NCBI GenBank assembly: GCA_934254825.1
Contig: CAKQMB010000012.1
Span: forward strand, 13,629 to 77,628
Origin: an uncultured Clostridia bacterium
GTDB lineage: Bacteria > Bacillota > Clostridia > Christensenellales > Borkfalkiaceae
DNA: 64,000 nt
Reading direction: 5' to 3'
Each line of letters opens with the position of its first letter. The first letter of the stretch is position 1. The notes below the pieces were generated by a model that searched no databases, was not told the DNA's origin, and saw only the letters and a program-made list of their open reading frames with translations. Positions 37,904 through 46,964 of the stretch are shown here, piece by piece. Made by a program: the position numbers and the translations under genes.

Positions 37904-39490
37904 ATGAAAAAATTCAGACATTTGTCCGCATTTCTGGAAACATCGAGCGGGGTAACGCCTGCCGTCGGGACGATAAAGAGATTTATAAAGATTATCTCGG
38001 CGTTCGGTTACGACAGGCTTTATCTCGGTATGGCGGACTCTTACAAAATAGAAGGCGAACCCTATTTCGGATATAAGCGCGGCGGTTATACCAAAGAGGA
38101 ACTTAACGAAATAGACGAGTACGCAAAAACGAAAAAAGTGGAGATCGTCCCGCAGGTTCAACTGCTGGGACATCTCCATTATCTTAAAAAATACCCCGTT
38201 TACGAAAATCTGTTCGACACGAACGACTCGCTGATCGTCGGAGACGAAAAAGTTTACGAGCTTATCGGAAAGATGGTAAAAACGATTTCGGAAGGGCTTT
38301 CTTCGAGGCGTATCCATATCGGTCTCGACGAAACTTTCGGTCTCGGAACGGGCAATTATCTCAAAAATCACGAACCCGCCGACAGAAAAGAGCTTATTTT
38401 AAGACATGTCGGAAGGGTTTTTGAAATTCTTACGGAATACGGCTATACGTCCGTCGAAATGTGGGGCGATATGCTTTCGGACGAAAATTCGACCGTTTCT
38501 TTTGACGAAGTTAAAAGGCGTTTGCCGAAAAATTCGTCCGTTATCGTATGGAATTACGAGATTAAAGACGAAGAGAAACTTTTAAAAATAATAAACGACG
38601 GCAAAAAAATGACCGACGTCCCCGCGTTTGCGGGCGGAGTGTGGAAATATCTCGGATTCGGTCCCAACAACGCGTTTTCCATCGATTGTATTCTCGAACA
38701 GGAAAAAGTGTGCGCCGAAAACGGCGTGGAAAATTTTATCGTAACATTATGGTCGGATAACGTCGCGCCGTGTTCGCTTTTTGCCGCGCTTCCGACTCTT
38801 TTCGTTGCCGCGGAATATGCGGCGGGAAGAATAAATCTTGCCGACGAAATCGACAAGACGAGGTTTTTCAAAGCCGCGGGCATAAGTTACGACGATATGT
38901 ATTCCCTCGAATATCTCGATAACCCTTTCAAGGAAAACGTCACGACGAGAAGTTCGAGTTCGGTGTGGCTTTTATATACCGACATTCTGCTCGGCAATTT
39001 CGACACGCTCGTGCCTTGCGGAGCAAAAGAAGCTTATCTGAAACTTGCGGAGGAATACAAAGCTCTTTCGAAAGGTAAATTCGGGTATCTGTTTGTCGTC
39101 GCCGCGCTTCTTTCGGACGCTCTGGCGATAAAAGCGCAATTGCCGAAAGAGATAAGGGAAGCTTATCGATGCAATGACAAAAGCGCCGTTAATCGACTTA
39201 TAGGCGAGGTTAAAAGGCTTAAAGCCGCACTGAACAAATTTATGCTCGGGTATGAAAAGTACTTTTTAAAAGACAACAAGGCGTTCGGCGTGGAGGTTTA
39301 TCATATTCGTATAGGCGAGGCGATCGCGCGTTGCGATTACGCCGTGAGAAGGCTGACCGCGTTTATGAAAAACGGCGAAAAAATCGAGGAGACAGAAGGC
39401 GGCGTACAACTTCTTACCTATAAGCCGATGCCGACGATCTGTTGCAGTATTATGACCGATCCGAAGCTTCTTGTTTCTTATTGTATTTAA
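37904..39490 (+). CDS. Glycoside hydrolase family 20-like protein
   Basis: 528 residues, no signal peptide. TIM-barrel features of the GH20 hexosaminidase family: YLGMADSYKIEGEPYFGYKRG, KKVEIVPQVQLLGHLH and the Asp-Glu pair in HIGLDETFGLG (D142-E143) that performs substrate-assisted catalysis with the N-acetyl group; VIVWNYE and LWSDN follow at the expected places. Releases terminal beta-linked GlcNAc or GalNAc in characterised members. Cytoplasmic, so it should act on imported oligosaccharides. An exact dispersed motif copy lies inside. Confidence 0.82.
   Translation: MKKFRHLSAFLETSSGVTPAVGTIKRFIKIISAFGYDRLYLGMADSYKIEGEPYFGYKRGGYTKEELNEIDEYAKTKKVEIVPQVQLLGHLHYLKKYPVYENLFDTNDSLIVGDEKVYELIGKMVKTISEGLSSRRIHIGLDETFGLGTGNYLKNHEPADRKELILRHVGRVFEILTEYGYTSVEMWGDMLSDENSTVSFDEVKRRLPKNSSVIVWNYEIKDEEKLLKIINDGKKMTDVPAFAGGVWKYLGFGPNNAFSIDCILEQEKVCAENGVENFIVTLWSDNVAPCSLFAALPTLFVAAEYAAGRINLADEIDKTRFFKAAGISYDDMYSLEYLDNPFKENVTTRSSSSVWLLYTDILLGNFDTLVPCGAKEAYLKLAEEYKALSKGKFGYLFVVAALLSDALAIKAQLPKEIREAYRCNDKSAVNRLIGEVKRLKAALNKFMLGYEKYFLKDNKAFGVEVYHIRIGEAIARCDYAVRRLTAFMKNGEKIEETEGGVQLLTYKPMPTICCSIMTDPKLLVSYCI
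39190..39202 (+). repeat. Dispersed 13-base motif inside the GH20-like gene
   Basis: Exact TAATCGACTTATA in codons for VNRLIGE, a third reading phase compared with the copies at 19471 and 24327. Confidence 0.7.
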
Positions 39491-39508
39491 TGTCGGGAAT
39501 TTCTGAAA

Positions 39509-41104
39509 ATGGATTTTAAAATTATAGCCGAGAAAAATATTAACGGCTCGGAAAAACTGATAAAAAACGCCGAAACGGAGAAATCGTCGTTTAAGTACGA
39601 CCCGTGCGAGGTTTTAAGCGGAGGTTACGTCGTTATCGATTTCGGCGAGGAATTAAGCGGAAATCTTAACGTAACGTTCGGTAAAAACGACGGCGGAACG
39701 GTAAGAATTCGTCTCGGCGAGTCGGCATACGAAGCTTGCGCGGAAATCGGCGAAAAGAACGCCGGCAACGACCATTCGCTCAGAGATAATTTTTACAGGG
39801 CGATAACGTGCGGAGAAATTTCTACGAGCGAAAGCGGATTTCGGTTCGCGAGGATAGATAACGTCGGGACTTCGACGGTTAAAATTTCGAGGATTTATGC
39901 CGTAGAATACGATAACGGGTACAAAAAGAAAGGTTATTTCTTATGCGACGACGAACGTTTAAATAAAATTTACTCCGCGGCGGAGAAAACGATCGGGCTT
40001 TGCGTCAGAAAAGACGACCTTTGGGACGGCGTGAAACGAGACAGGGCGATGTGGATAGGCGATTTTTATCCCGAACTCACCGCCGCGTTTTATGTCTACG
40101 GGGTTATTCCGCAGTTCGAACGGGTTTTAACGGAAGGCGCGCCCGACGATAAATCGTGGGTGAATAAAATCCCGTCCTATTCGGCGTGGTGGATAATCTG
40201 TCTCGAAAAATATTATCGGCTTTCGGGCAGAAAATCGTTCGTTAAAGGTTTACTCGATAAAGTGGATTTCGCGGTGAAGTCGTTTTCTTCGATAATAAAG
40301 GAGAACGGCGAAGTCGATTATTCGGAATGCAAACTCGAATATTATCAGGATAACGAGTTTTTCTTCGACTGGCCGACGAACCTTACCGAGGACAGCAAAT
40401 ACGGCTGGCGTTACGTCGTTGCCTGCGCGATGAAAAAAGCGGCGGAATTATATTCGCTTTTCGGAAAAGACGCGACGCTTGCCGAAAACGTGCTTGACAG
40501 ACTTAAAAAGTACCGCTATGCAGACTCGGAGTTTGCGCAGGTCACGGCATTCGGCGTGCTTTCCGGGTTTACGGATAAAGAAAAAGGCGCGGAAACGCTC
40601 GGCAAAGACGAAGCGAAAATGACTTGTTTTATGAGTTTTGCGATAGTCGACGCGCTTATAAAGGTCGGTAAGGGCAATCTTGCGGCGGACGTGATAAAAA
40701 ATTATTACGGTGCGATGCTCGATCTCGGCGCCACGACTTTCTGGGAGGATTTCGACGTTTCGTGTCTTAAAGACGATCCGCTTCCCTTAACGGCTCTCCC
40801 CGACGGGAAAAGAAAAAACGTTCACGCCGATTACGGTAAATACTGCTATAAAGGTTTGAGATGCAGTCTGTGCCACGGCTGGTCGACGGGATTTACGGAT
40901 TTCTTTTATACTTACGTTCTCGGCGTGATCCCCACAAAAGCGGGTTATAAGCAGATAAAAATCGAACCGCATTTGTGCGGACTTAATTATGCCGAAGGCG
41001 CGATACCCACAAAATACGGAATTATAAAAATAAAGCACTCGATAAGAAACGGAAAAACGGAAACGGTTATGGAAATTCCGAAGAAAATCGACGTGGAGAA
41101 ATAA
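39509..41104 (+). CDS. Alpha-L-rhamnosidase-like (GH78-type) protein, second copy
   Basis: 531 residues, cytoplasmic. Same architecture and motifs as the 15197-16843 protein: beta-sandwich with VVIDFGEELSG, RIRLGESAYEAC, then LWDGVKRDRAMWIGDFYPE (171-189), FFDWPTN, TTFWEDFD, and CHGWSTGFTDFFY. The two share long stretches and are clear paralogues placed in separate operons, suggesting different but related substrates. Starts 19 bases after the GH20-like gene. Confidence 0.82.
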   Translation: MDFKIIAEKNINGSEKLIKNAETEKSSFKYDPCEVLSGGYVVIDFGEELSGNLNVTFGKNDGGTVRIRLGESAYEACAEIGEKNAGNDHSLRDNFYRAITCGEISTSESGFRFARIDNVGTSTVKISRIYAVEYDNGYKKKGYFLCDDERLNKIYSAAEKTIGLCVRKDDLWDGVKRDRAMWIGDFYPELTAAFYVYGVIPQFERVLTEGAPDDKSWVNKIPSYSAWWIICLEKYYRLSGRKSFVKGLLDKVDFAVKSFSSIIKENGEVDYSECKLEYYQDNEFFFDWPTNLTEDSKYGWRYVVACAMKKAAELYSLFGKDATLAENVLDRLKKYRYADSEFAQVTAFGVLSGFTDKEKGAETLGKDEAKMTCFMSFAIVDALIKVGKGNLAADVIKNYYGAMLDLGATTFWEDFDVSCLKDDPLPLTALPDGKRKNVHADYGKYCYKGLRCSLCHGWSTGFTDFFYTYVLGVIPTKAGYKQIKIEPHLCGLNYAEGAIPTKYGIIKIKHSIRNGKTETVMEIPKKIDVEK

Positions 41105-41122
41105 TCGGAACAACAGCGATTT

Positions 41123-42067
41123 ATGGAAAAACTGATTATCGATACCGATCTCGGATTCGACTGCGACGACGCGGGCGCGCTTGCGATCGCCAATAAACTT
41201 CATAACGACGGAAAGGCGGAAATCCTTGCCGTCACCCATTCCGTGAACAGAAAAATCGGCGGAGACGCGATAAAACTCATTAACGGGTATTACGGAAACG
41301 GAAATATTCCGATCGGCGTGGCGGATAATTACCCGATCGACGTCGATAATTTTTACGAGGAATTTTACGCGAAATTTCATTACGCCGAAAATTTCCCCGG
41401 TTGGAGCGAAAAACCGACGTTTTATAAAATATTGAACGCGCTCGGCTTAAAAAATCGCGGCGGTTCCGATTACGAGTCGGCAAAAAGTCTTATCGTCCGG
41501 ACTCTCGGAAAAAACGAGGACAAAAGCGTTACGATTGTTTGTATCGGGCAGGCGGGCAATATTGCGGAGGTTTTGAAAGAAAACGAGGATCTTTTTTTGC
41601 AAAAAGTAAAAAAGGTGGTCGTTATGTGCGGAAATTTCGCCGATTACGACAAGGAATATCTGCTCGGCGATATGTATTGGAAGGGTGAGTTCAACGTTTT
41701 GTTGGATATTTCTTCGACGAAAAAATTGTTTTCCGTGAAAAATTTGCCCGTGTATATTCTCGATTTTCGTCAGGGTTTCGACGTTTTGTCGGGCGAGGGG
41801 CTGAGATCCGAGACGGGTAATCCCGTTTTAGCCGCGTATCTTGCTCACGGAAACGGAATAAATCTCAATTTGCCGTCCTGGGATTTGATGACGGTAATGT
41901 TTGCGGGCGGAATGTTCGGGGAAATGTTCTCGTTAAGCGAAAAAGGCTCGGTCTCGGTCGACGAAAACGGCAAAACGACTTTTAAAACGGGGAGCGGAGA
42001 GCATCGGTTGATATATCGGAAATCCTCGCAATCCGTTTTTGCGGACACCGTAAACGATTTGTTATAA
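41123..42067 (+). CDS. Nucleoside-hydrolase-like protein
   Basis: 314 residues. N-terminal IIDTDLGFDCDDAGAL carries the DTDxGxDxDD calcium-binding signature of inosine-uridine-type nucleoside hydrolases; GQAGNIAEVL and VVMCGNF match later family segments, and LPSWDLMTVMFA contains the C-terminal Asp. In saccharide operons such proteins may cleave N-ribosyl or related glycosidic bonds; the true substrate is unknown. Last gene before a strong terminator. Confidence 0.82.
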   Translation: MEKLIIDTDLGFDCDDAGALAIANKLHNDGKAEILAVTHSVNRKIGGDAIKLINGYYGNGNIPIGVADNYPIDVDNFYEEFYAKFHYAENFPGWSEKPTFYKILNALGLKNRGGSDYESAKSLIVRTLGKNEDKSVTIVCIGQAGNIAEVLKENEDLFLQKVKKVVVMCGNFADYDKEYLLGDMYWKGEFNVLLDISSTKKLFSVKNLPVYILDFRQGFDVLSGEGLRSETGNPVLAAYLAHGNGINLNLPSWDLMTVMFAGGMFGEMFSLSEKGSVSVDENGKTTFKTGSGEHRLIYRKSSQSVFADTVNDLL

Positions 42068-42116
42068 ACGGTGTTCGTATTATTGCCTTAACGGTATTCG
42101 CATTATATTAAAAGAA

Positions 42117-42155
42117 AAACAGCGCAGGCTTCTTTTCGGGAAGTTTGCGCTGTTT
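42117..42155. terminator. Terminator between converging genes
   Basis: AAACAGCGCA (42117-42126) pairs with TGCGCTGTTT (42146-42155), with a further internal GCTTC/GGAAG stem. It lies between the nucleoside-hydrolase-like gene and the converging deacetylase gene and can serve both. Confidence 0.85.
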
Positions 42156-42172
42156 GTTTGTCGGTTTTTTAT

Positions 42173-42880
42173 TTACTTTAAGAAAATCTGTCCGTTGGTT
42201 CCGTAGAAAATGTCGTCTTTGCCCGATATCATTTTGCAGAATTCCTCGAATTCCTGCCACGATATGTATTCCGCGTCCATTTCGTAGGAGTGTCCCCAGA
42301 CGTATAAAACCTGCGGTTTGTCCGCTTTAAGCTTTAAAAACGCCTCGCCGAGACTGAATAGTTTGTCCTTTTCGATATAATAAACGGTCGGGTTGTATCT
42401 GAGAAGATTGTCGGGGATATCGAAGGAGTAGCTCGAAGTTATCGTTCTCGCAAATCTGATTTTCGTTCTGTTTTTTATAACGCTTGCGACTCTTTCGTCG
42501 TTATTCACGCCGCCGCACGGGTATGCCATGCACCTTACGTCGTAACCGACAAGGCTTTCGAGGAGTTTGCGGTCGGCTTCCACTTGCCAGAAAACGTCGT
42601 TATCGGCAAGTTCGGTCAAGTTGGGGTGGACGAGCGTGTGTACGGCGACTTCGTGTCCGCGATATATTTCCGCGACCTTTTCTGCGGAATTTTTATCGTG
42701 CCTTACGATATGGTTGTTTCTGTTTAATTCGCCGTTCAATCCGAGGAGCGCGGAATTCAGGTTGAAAGTGGCTTTTAATCCGTATTTATTCAGTATTTCG
42801 ATAAGTCTTTTATCCTGGGTCACGCCGTCGTCAAAGCTGAAAGTGACGGCTTTGTTTTTTCCGTTAAAAGTGGTTGTCAT
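42173..42880 (-). CDS. Polysaccharide deacetylase family protein (NodB fold)
   Basis: 235 residues, no signal peptide. NodB motif 1 TFSFDDG (catalytic Asp17, metal Asp18), motif 2 HTLVHP (metal His81 and His85), motif 3 AYPCGG, and C-terminal YVWGHSYE with a conserved His. Carbohydrate esterase family 4-like, removing N- or O-acetyl groups. The lack of an export signal suggests a soluble intracellular sugar substrate. Own promoter; converges with the glycan operon. Confidence 0.9.
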   Translation of the reverse strand: MTTTFNGKNKAVTFSFDDGVTQDKRLIEILNKYGLKATFNLNSALLGLNGELNRNNHIVRHDKNSAEKVAEIYRGHEVAVHTLVHPNLTELADNDVFWQVEADRKLLESLVGYDVRCMAYPCGGVNNDERVASVIKNRTKIRFARTITSSYSFDIPDNLLRYNPTVYYIEKDKLFSLGEAFLKLKADKPQVLYVWGHSYEMDAEYISWQEFEEFCKMISGKDDIFYGTNGQIFLK

Positions 42881-42921
42881 TGTATTTATTCCTTTAAGAT
42901 TACGATTTTTTTATCGGATAT

Positions 42922-42950
42922 ATTATACAAAAAAGAAGGAAATAAATCAA
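42922..42950 (-). promoter_or_regulatory. Promoter of the deacetylase gene
   Basis: Reverse strand TTGATT (42945-42950), 17-base spacer, TATAAT (42922-42927), about 42 bases upstream of the start codon. Confidence 0.75.
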
Positions 42951-43115
42951 CGGTTAAATCGGAAATCGTAAAATTTTTATCGGTCGCGCGTGATTTTTTT
43001 TATCGGCGCGGACAACCGACGACCCGAAATGCCGTAAAGATTTTCCGACGAGGCGGATATTGCGGCGGGCGGAAATAAGAGGGAACAAAGCGGGAATAAG
43101 ACGGGAAAGTGAGCC

Positions 43116-43128
43116 TATAAGCCGATTA
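43116..43128 (-). repeat. Dispersed motif, near copy
   Basis: One mismatch to TAATCGACTTATA on the reverse strand, in the gene-free region 42951-43450. Confidence 0.5.
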
Positions 43129-43181
43129 ACGGGCGATTTTGCGGGCAAATAAGCAAATAAACAAGCAAACGAATAAGTAAA

Positions 43182-43290
43182 TGAAACGGCGGTTTGCGCG
43201 GTGATTGCGCCTCGCCGTTTTATTCTTGTCCGGTATGCCGGACAAAAATACGCCGTCAGACCACGGTTCGTATTATTCTTGTCCGGCATC
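43182..43290 (+). promoter_or_regulatory. Gene-free region with competing hairpins
   Basis: No gene is visible in 42951-43450. AACGGCG/CGCCGTT forms a stem around 43183-43220. Then TTGTCCGG (43226-43233), CCGGACAA (43238-43245) and a second TTGTCCGG (43279-43286) allow two mutually exclusive hairpins; the longer one also contains inner stems AATACG/CGTATT (43247-43252 with 43269-43274) and CCG/CGG. Could be a terminator/anti-terminator-like leader of the regulator gene at 43451. Confidence 0.5.
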
Positions 43291-43450
43291 GGGGAAGGCT
43301 CGGTTCCTTTAAAATAAGGCTCGGGTTTCTTTATAATAATGAAAACGCTTGCTTTTTTTGTCGATATGTGGCATACTGTTTCCGGTTGCGGGCGGCTGCG
43401 TCCGAACGTAGCCGTAACGGATATTTTTACAGGGGATAACGGCAAAATCG

Positions 43451-43780
43451 ATGAAAGCGATCAGAAGACAATTTATAGACAGGGTCAAGACGGGCAAAAA
43501 GTTACAGGAACTGCGCGAGCATAACGACAAACTTCGTCGGCGAGTTTGCAAAGCCTGTAAACACGATAAGGGCGATTGTTCGGGCGATTGCGAAAAATGC
43601 GAATTCGATATAGACAATCATATCAGCCGCCCCGAACTTGCTTCGGTTTTCGGAGTGTCGCAAAGCGTGATTTATAACTGGGAAAGCGGAAGAACCGCGG
43701 TCGGGTTGGAGGATATCCTTTTTTACGCGCGGATTTCCGAGACTGCTTTGGAAGATATAATAGTTTTTATCGAAGAATAA
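43451..43780 (+). CDS. XRE-type helix-turn-helix protein with a Cys cluster
   Basis: 109 residues. Helix-rich basic N-terminus, then CKACKHDKGDCSGDCEKC (five Cys, CX2CX6CX3CX2C), then a helix-turn-helix of the XRE/Cro type (ISRPELASVFGVSQSVIYNWESGRT). The cluster could bind zinc or a metal/redox cofactor. Ribosome site is modest (AGGGGA); a TATAAT at 43332-43337 may start its transcript. It directly precedes the TerY-like operon on the same strand but is separated from it by a strong terminator, so it is a candidate regulator of that operon. Confidence 0.75.
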   Translation: MKAIRRQFIDRVKTGKKLQELREHNDKLRRRVCKACKHDKGDCSGDCEKCEFDIDNHISRPELASVFGVSQSVIYNWESGRTAVGLEDILFYARISETALEDIIVFIEE

Positions 43781-43833
43781 TCCAAGGAAAATTATATACG
43801 TTTAAAAATTCAATATAAATTTAACCGCAAACG

Positions 43834-43876
43834 TGTGACGGCGCGTCGGAATTCCGACGCGCCGTCACATTTTTTA
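43834..43876. terminator. 36-bp perfect palindrome with T run
   Basis: A flawless GC-rich palindrome (43834-43869, centred on GGAATTCC) is followed by TTTTTTATTTT. Acts as a strong Rho-independent terminator after the XRE-type gene; as DNA it could also form a cruciform. Confidence 0.88.
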
Positions 43877-44023
43877 TTTTCGTCGAAACGGTTTTAAAGC
43901 CGGGAGACGGCGGAAATCGTTTCGGATTTTCAAAAAGACGCATGTAGATACCAAAATGTCGCAAATTTTGCGAGAAAGTCGTTTTTTTGTGGAAATATCG
44001 GTAATTTTGAAAGAAAAAACGTC

Positions 44024-44052
44024 TTGAACGAGGAGCGGATAGCTGTTAAAAT
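44024..44052 (+). promoter_or_regulatory. Promoter of the TerY-P-like operon
   Basis: TTGAAC (44024-44029), 17-base spacer, TAAAAT (44047-44052). About 60 bases before the vWA gene. The nearest upstream element is the palindromic terminator, so this starts an independent transcript. Confidence 0.75.
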
Positions 44053-44111
44053 GTAATTGTAAAACAGGTGAGCGGAAGCACTCGAAAAAAACACTTACGG
44101 AGGTAAAACTT

Positions 44112-44798
44112 ATGATTAACTCAAAAATGTCGGGTCAGGGATTCGACTACAACGTCGATATCGTTATGTGCATCGACGCTACCGGAAGTATGTCGTCGAT
44201 AATAGACGAAGTGAAAACGAACGCAAAATCGTTGCTTCCCAAATTTATCGACGAAATGGAAGCCCAGGATCCGCCGAAAAGCGTACAGCAGTTGAGAGTG
44301 AAAGTAATCGCGTTCCGCGATTACGGCGTGGACTCCGAGCCGATGCTCGAATCGAAGTTCTTTACTTTGGATAAGGAAAGCGGCAAGTTCTACGAATTCG
44401 TAAACGACATCGAAGCCTGCGGCGGCGGCGACGCTCCCGAGAATTCGCTCGAAGCTCTCGCGCTTGCAATGAAGTCGGATTGGACGACCGAAGGGGCGGT
44501 AAGACGCCATATTATAATTATGTTCACCGACGCCCCCGCTTTGCCTTTGGGGGAGAGAGCCGGTAAACCCGGTTATCCCGGCGACTTGCCCAAAAACTTC
44601 GGAGAGTTAAAGGAAATGTGGGAAGGTCAGGGCATGGAAAAGCGCGCGAAACGTCTCCATCTGTTCGCGCCCGACGCTTCGCCCTGGTCGGACATGGTGG
44701 ATTGGACGAACACATTCCACACCGCGTCGAAAGCGGGCGCGGGATGCGACGATGTGGATATGAATACCTGTATTCATCTTTTAGTACAGTCGATTTAA
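44112..44798 (+). CDS. TerY-like von Willebrand factor A domain protein
   Basis: 228 residues that are almost entirely one vWA domain. The metal-ion-dependent adhesion site is complete: DATGSMSS near residue 20, GGGDAPENSLEAL near 105-117 (the GGGDxPE form is typical of TerY), and MFTDAPAL near 140. Soluble, no signal peptide. In TerY-P systems this protein is thought to scaffold or sense together with a PP2C phosphatase and a kinase, both encoded next. Ribosome site ACGGAGG. First gene of the operon. Confidence 0.88.
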   Translation: MINSKMSGQGFDYNVDIVMCIDATGSMSSIIDEVKTNAKSLLPKFIDEMEAQDPPKSVQQLRVKVIAFRDYGVDSEPMLESKFFTLDKESGKFYEFVNDIEACGGGDAPENSLEALALAMKSDWTTEGAVRRHIIIMFTDAPALPLGERAGKPGYPGDLPKNFGELKEMWEGQGMEKRAKRLHLFAPDASPWSDMVDWTNTFHTASKAGAGCDDVDMNTCIHLLVQSI

Positions 44799-44891
44799 AC
44801 TTTCCCGAAACATAAACAGGGGCGTACGGGGGATTAAAAATAATCCTCCGTACAACCCGAAATTACAAATCGCACAAAAGAGGGACTTTAT

Positions 44892-46964
44892 ATGAATATG
44901 CTTTTGCATCGTCAGAAACGCCGCAGGCTTACCGACGGAACGTTTATAAAAATCGGCGAGGACGGCAGTCCTTACGCTACCGACAAAATGATCGTCGTTG
45001 CCGACGGTCTTGGCGGGCGCGGCGGATTTCCGCACACGAAGGTTAACCCGGACATTTTTAATCGCGAGCTTTTTTATCGGGATTTTATAGAACCCGTTGT
45101 CGGCAAATCCGACGAGGAATATATCGGTTTTACGGAAAACTGTTTCAAGGAACTGTTTGAAACGAAAGACAAGTATTTTTCGGATAACGGAGCAAGGCGA
45201 ACAAGCGGATATTTCGCTTCGAGATTGGTTACCGCGATAGTTCTGCACGCTTTAAAATTCGACGAGAAATTCGGTCGCGACGTAATTCTCGAAAATATCG
45301 GGAAAAAGGACGGCGACGAGCGGAAGCGGTACATAGAGTCCGTGTGCAAGGGATTGGAGGATATTATTTTACGGCAACTTACCGACATAGCGAATCGGAT
45401 GGGGCTGGAACTCGAATCGAAGACGATAGGTTCTTATCTGTTGCCGACAACGCTCGCCGTGACATTGACCGACGAAACCGACGACGGAGTTACCGCTCTG
45501 TACTTATGGGCGGGGGATTCGCGGGGGTATTTGTGGGACAAAGACGGATTGGCTCAGATCACCGACGACCACGAGACGGACGAAACGATGACCAATCTCA
45601 TATCGCTTACCAAACAGTTCAGGCTCGAAGCAAGGCTTTTGAAAACGAGTAAGCCCGCGATACTTTTCAATGCGACGGACGGTTGCTATAAATGCCCGTG
45701 TTTCACTTCGCCGTTCGATATGGAATACGTTATTCTGCAATCCGTCGTCAATTCCGATAATTGGGAGGGCGCGTCGTCCTGTCTCGACGAACAATTCGCT
45801 CTTATCGGCGCGCACGACGACAGCAATACGATAGCGTTGACGACTTTCGGTTTCGGCTCGTTCGACGAAGTGAAAGCCGCGGCAAACGAAAGGCTTGATT
45901 ATCTCGGAAAAACCGTCGTAAACGAATTGCCGGGCATTCTGGATCGAAACTACGAAGAAGAACTCGTTTGTATCGATAAGCAGACGGAAAGCGAGTTTAT
46001 TTCCGTTAAAGACGAGCTTATAAAAACGAAACCGATTGCGGATTTCGTTAAGCAAAGCATGACGGAAGCGAAATACGCGCCTTTAACGGAAGAGTTAAAT
46101 CCGTTACGGCGAAAACTCGACGATCTCGATAAAGAAAAGCAAACGCAAAAAGAAAAAATCGCGGAATGGGTGCGGTATTATTGGCTTCGGTCGCCGTGCT
46201 TGAAAAAAATGACAAAAGCAAGCGCGAATCTGAGTAAGGGGGACAGCTATAAAAAGTTTTCCGAAGCCGAAAAAATATGCAAAGAAGCAAAAAAGCGAAA
46301 CGATGAAAAGTTCCGCAACGCATTTAAAGACCTGAGCGAAAAGTTCGATAAAATAATCGGCGAGCGCGAGCGGATATCGGATATCGAAGCCGCGGAGGAC
46401 AAAACGTTTTCCTCCGAATTTTCGCGGGATATAAAATCGCTCGGCGGATTGCTGAACAAAATCGACGAATGGGGCGTTAAAGGAAATAATAAAGACCGAA
46501 AGAAATATTCGGTCAACGATCGGAAAATAAAAAGTTCGACCGAGCGTTACACAAAACAGGACGAAGAGGTCATTAAAGAATTCGTCGATCGCATATATAG
46601 CGGAAAAAGAGAGATTTTCAATTCGGAAATGTCGGCGGATTGCAGACGGGAAATCGAGGATTGCCTCACGGAACTGCAAGAGATAACGAAAAGAAGTCAA
46701 GACGTTTCAGCCGAAACCGAGAAACTGAAAGACAAATATATGCCGGCATATTGGGAGTCGAACATGCGCGCCCTGATCGTCGATATATATCGTAACCACC
46801 CGGAACTTATTCCCGAAGAAATCCAAAATCGCGACTTTGCCGAAAATATCGGGGAATTGCAGAAAAAACGCGAAGAAATCAAAGATTGCCTGAACACGAG
46901 AAGTCGGTTATACGAAAATTACTCGAAAGGGTATTACAGATATTTTAAGGAAAGTGCGTTATGA
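44892..46964 (+). CDS. PP2C-type protein phosphatase with a long helical C-terminus
   Basis: 690 residues. Residues 1 to about 320 form a PPM/PP2C domain: VADGLGG (metal Asp38), GDSRGYL (about 209), ATDGCYK (about 262) and HDDSNTIAL (about 308) carry the metal aspartates. Residues about 345-690 are charged and helical with probable coiled coils, longer than stand-alone bacterial PP2Cs, and may bind partner proteins. Cytoplasmic. Removes phosphates from Ser/Thr, presumably opposing the kinase whose start codon overlaps this stop by four bases (ATGA). Confidence 0.88.
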   Translation: MNMLLHRQKRRRLTDGTFIKIGEDGSPYATDKMIVVADGLGGRGGFPHTKVNPDIFNRELFYRDFIEPVVGKSDEEYIGFTENCFKELFETKDKYFSDNGARRTSGYFASRLVTAIVLHALKFDEKFGRDVILENIGKKDGDERKRYIESVCKGLEDIILRQLTDIANRMGLELESKTIGSYLLPTTLAVTLTDETDDGVTALYLWAGDSRGYLWDKDGLAQITDDHETDETMTNLISLTKQFRLEARLLKTSKPAILFNATDGCYKCPCFTSPFDMEYVILQSVVNSDNWEGASSCLDEQFALIGAHDDSNTIALTTFGFGSFDEVKAAANERLDYLGKTVVNELPGILDRNYEEELVCIDKQTESEFISVKDELIKTKPIADFVKQSMTEAKYAPLTEELNPLRRKLDDLDKEKQTQKEKIAEWVRYYWLRSPCLKKMTKASANLSKGDSYKKFSEAEKICKEAKKRNDEKFRNAFKDLSEKFDKIIGERERISDIEAAEDKTFSSEFSRDIKSLGGLLNKIDEWGVKGNNKDRKKYSVNDRKIKSSTERYTKQDEEVIKEFVDRIYSGKREIFNSEMSADCRREIEDCLTELQEITKRSQDVSAETEKLKDKYMPAYWESNMRALIVDIYRNHPELIPEEIQNRDFAENIGELQKKREEIKDCLNTRSRLYENYSKGYYRYFKESAL

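Noticed and set aside
43339..43524. 61-residue frame starting on the -10 box before the XRE-type gene
   Set aside because: It overlaps the real gene in another frame, starts within a promoter-like element and has no recognisable features.
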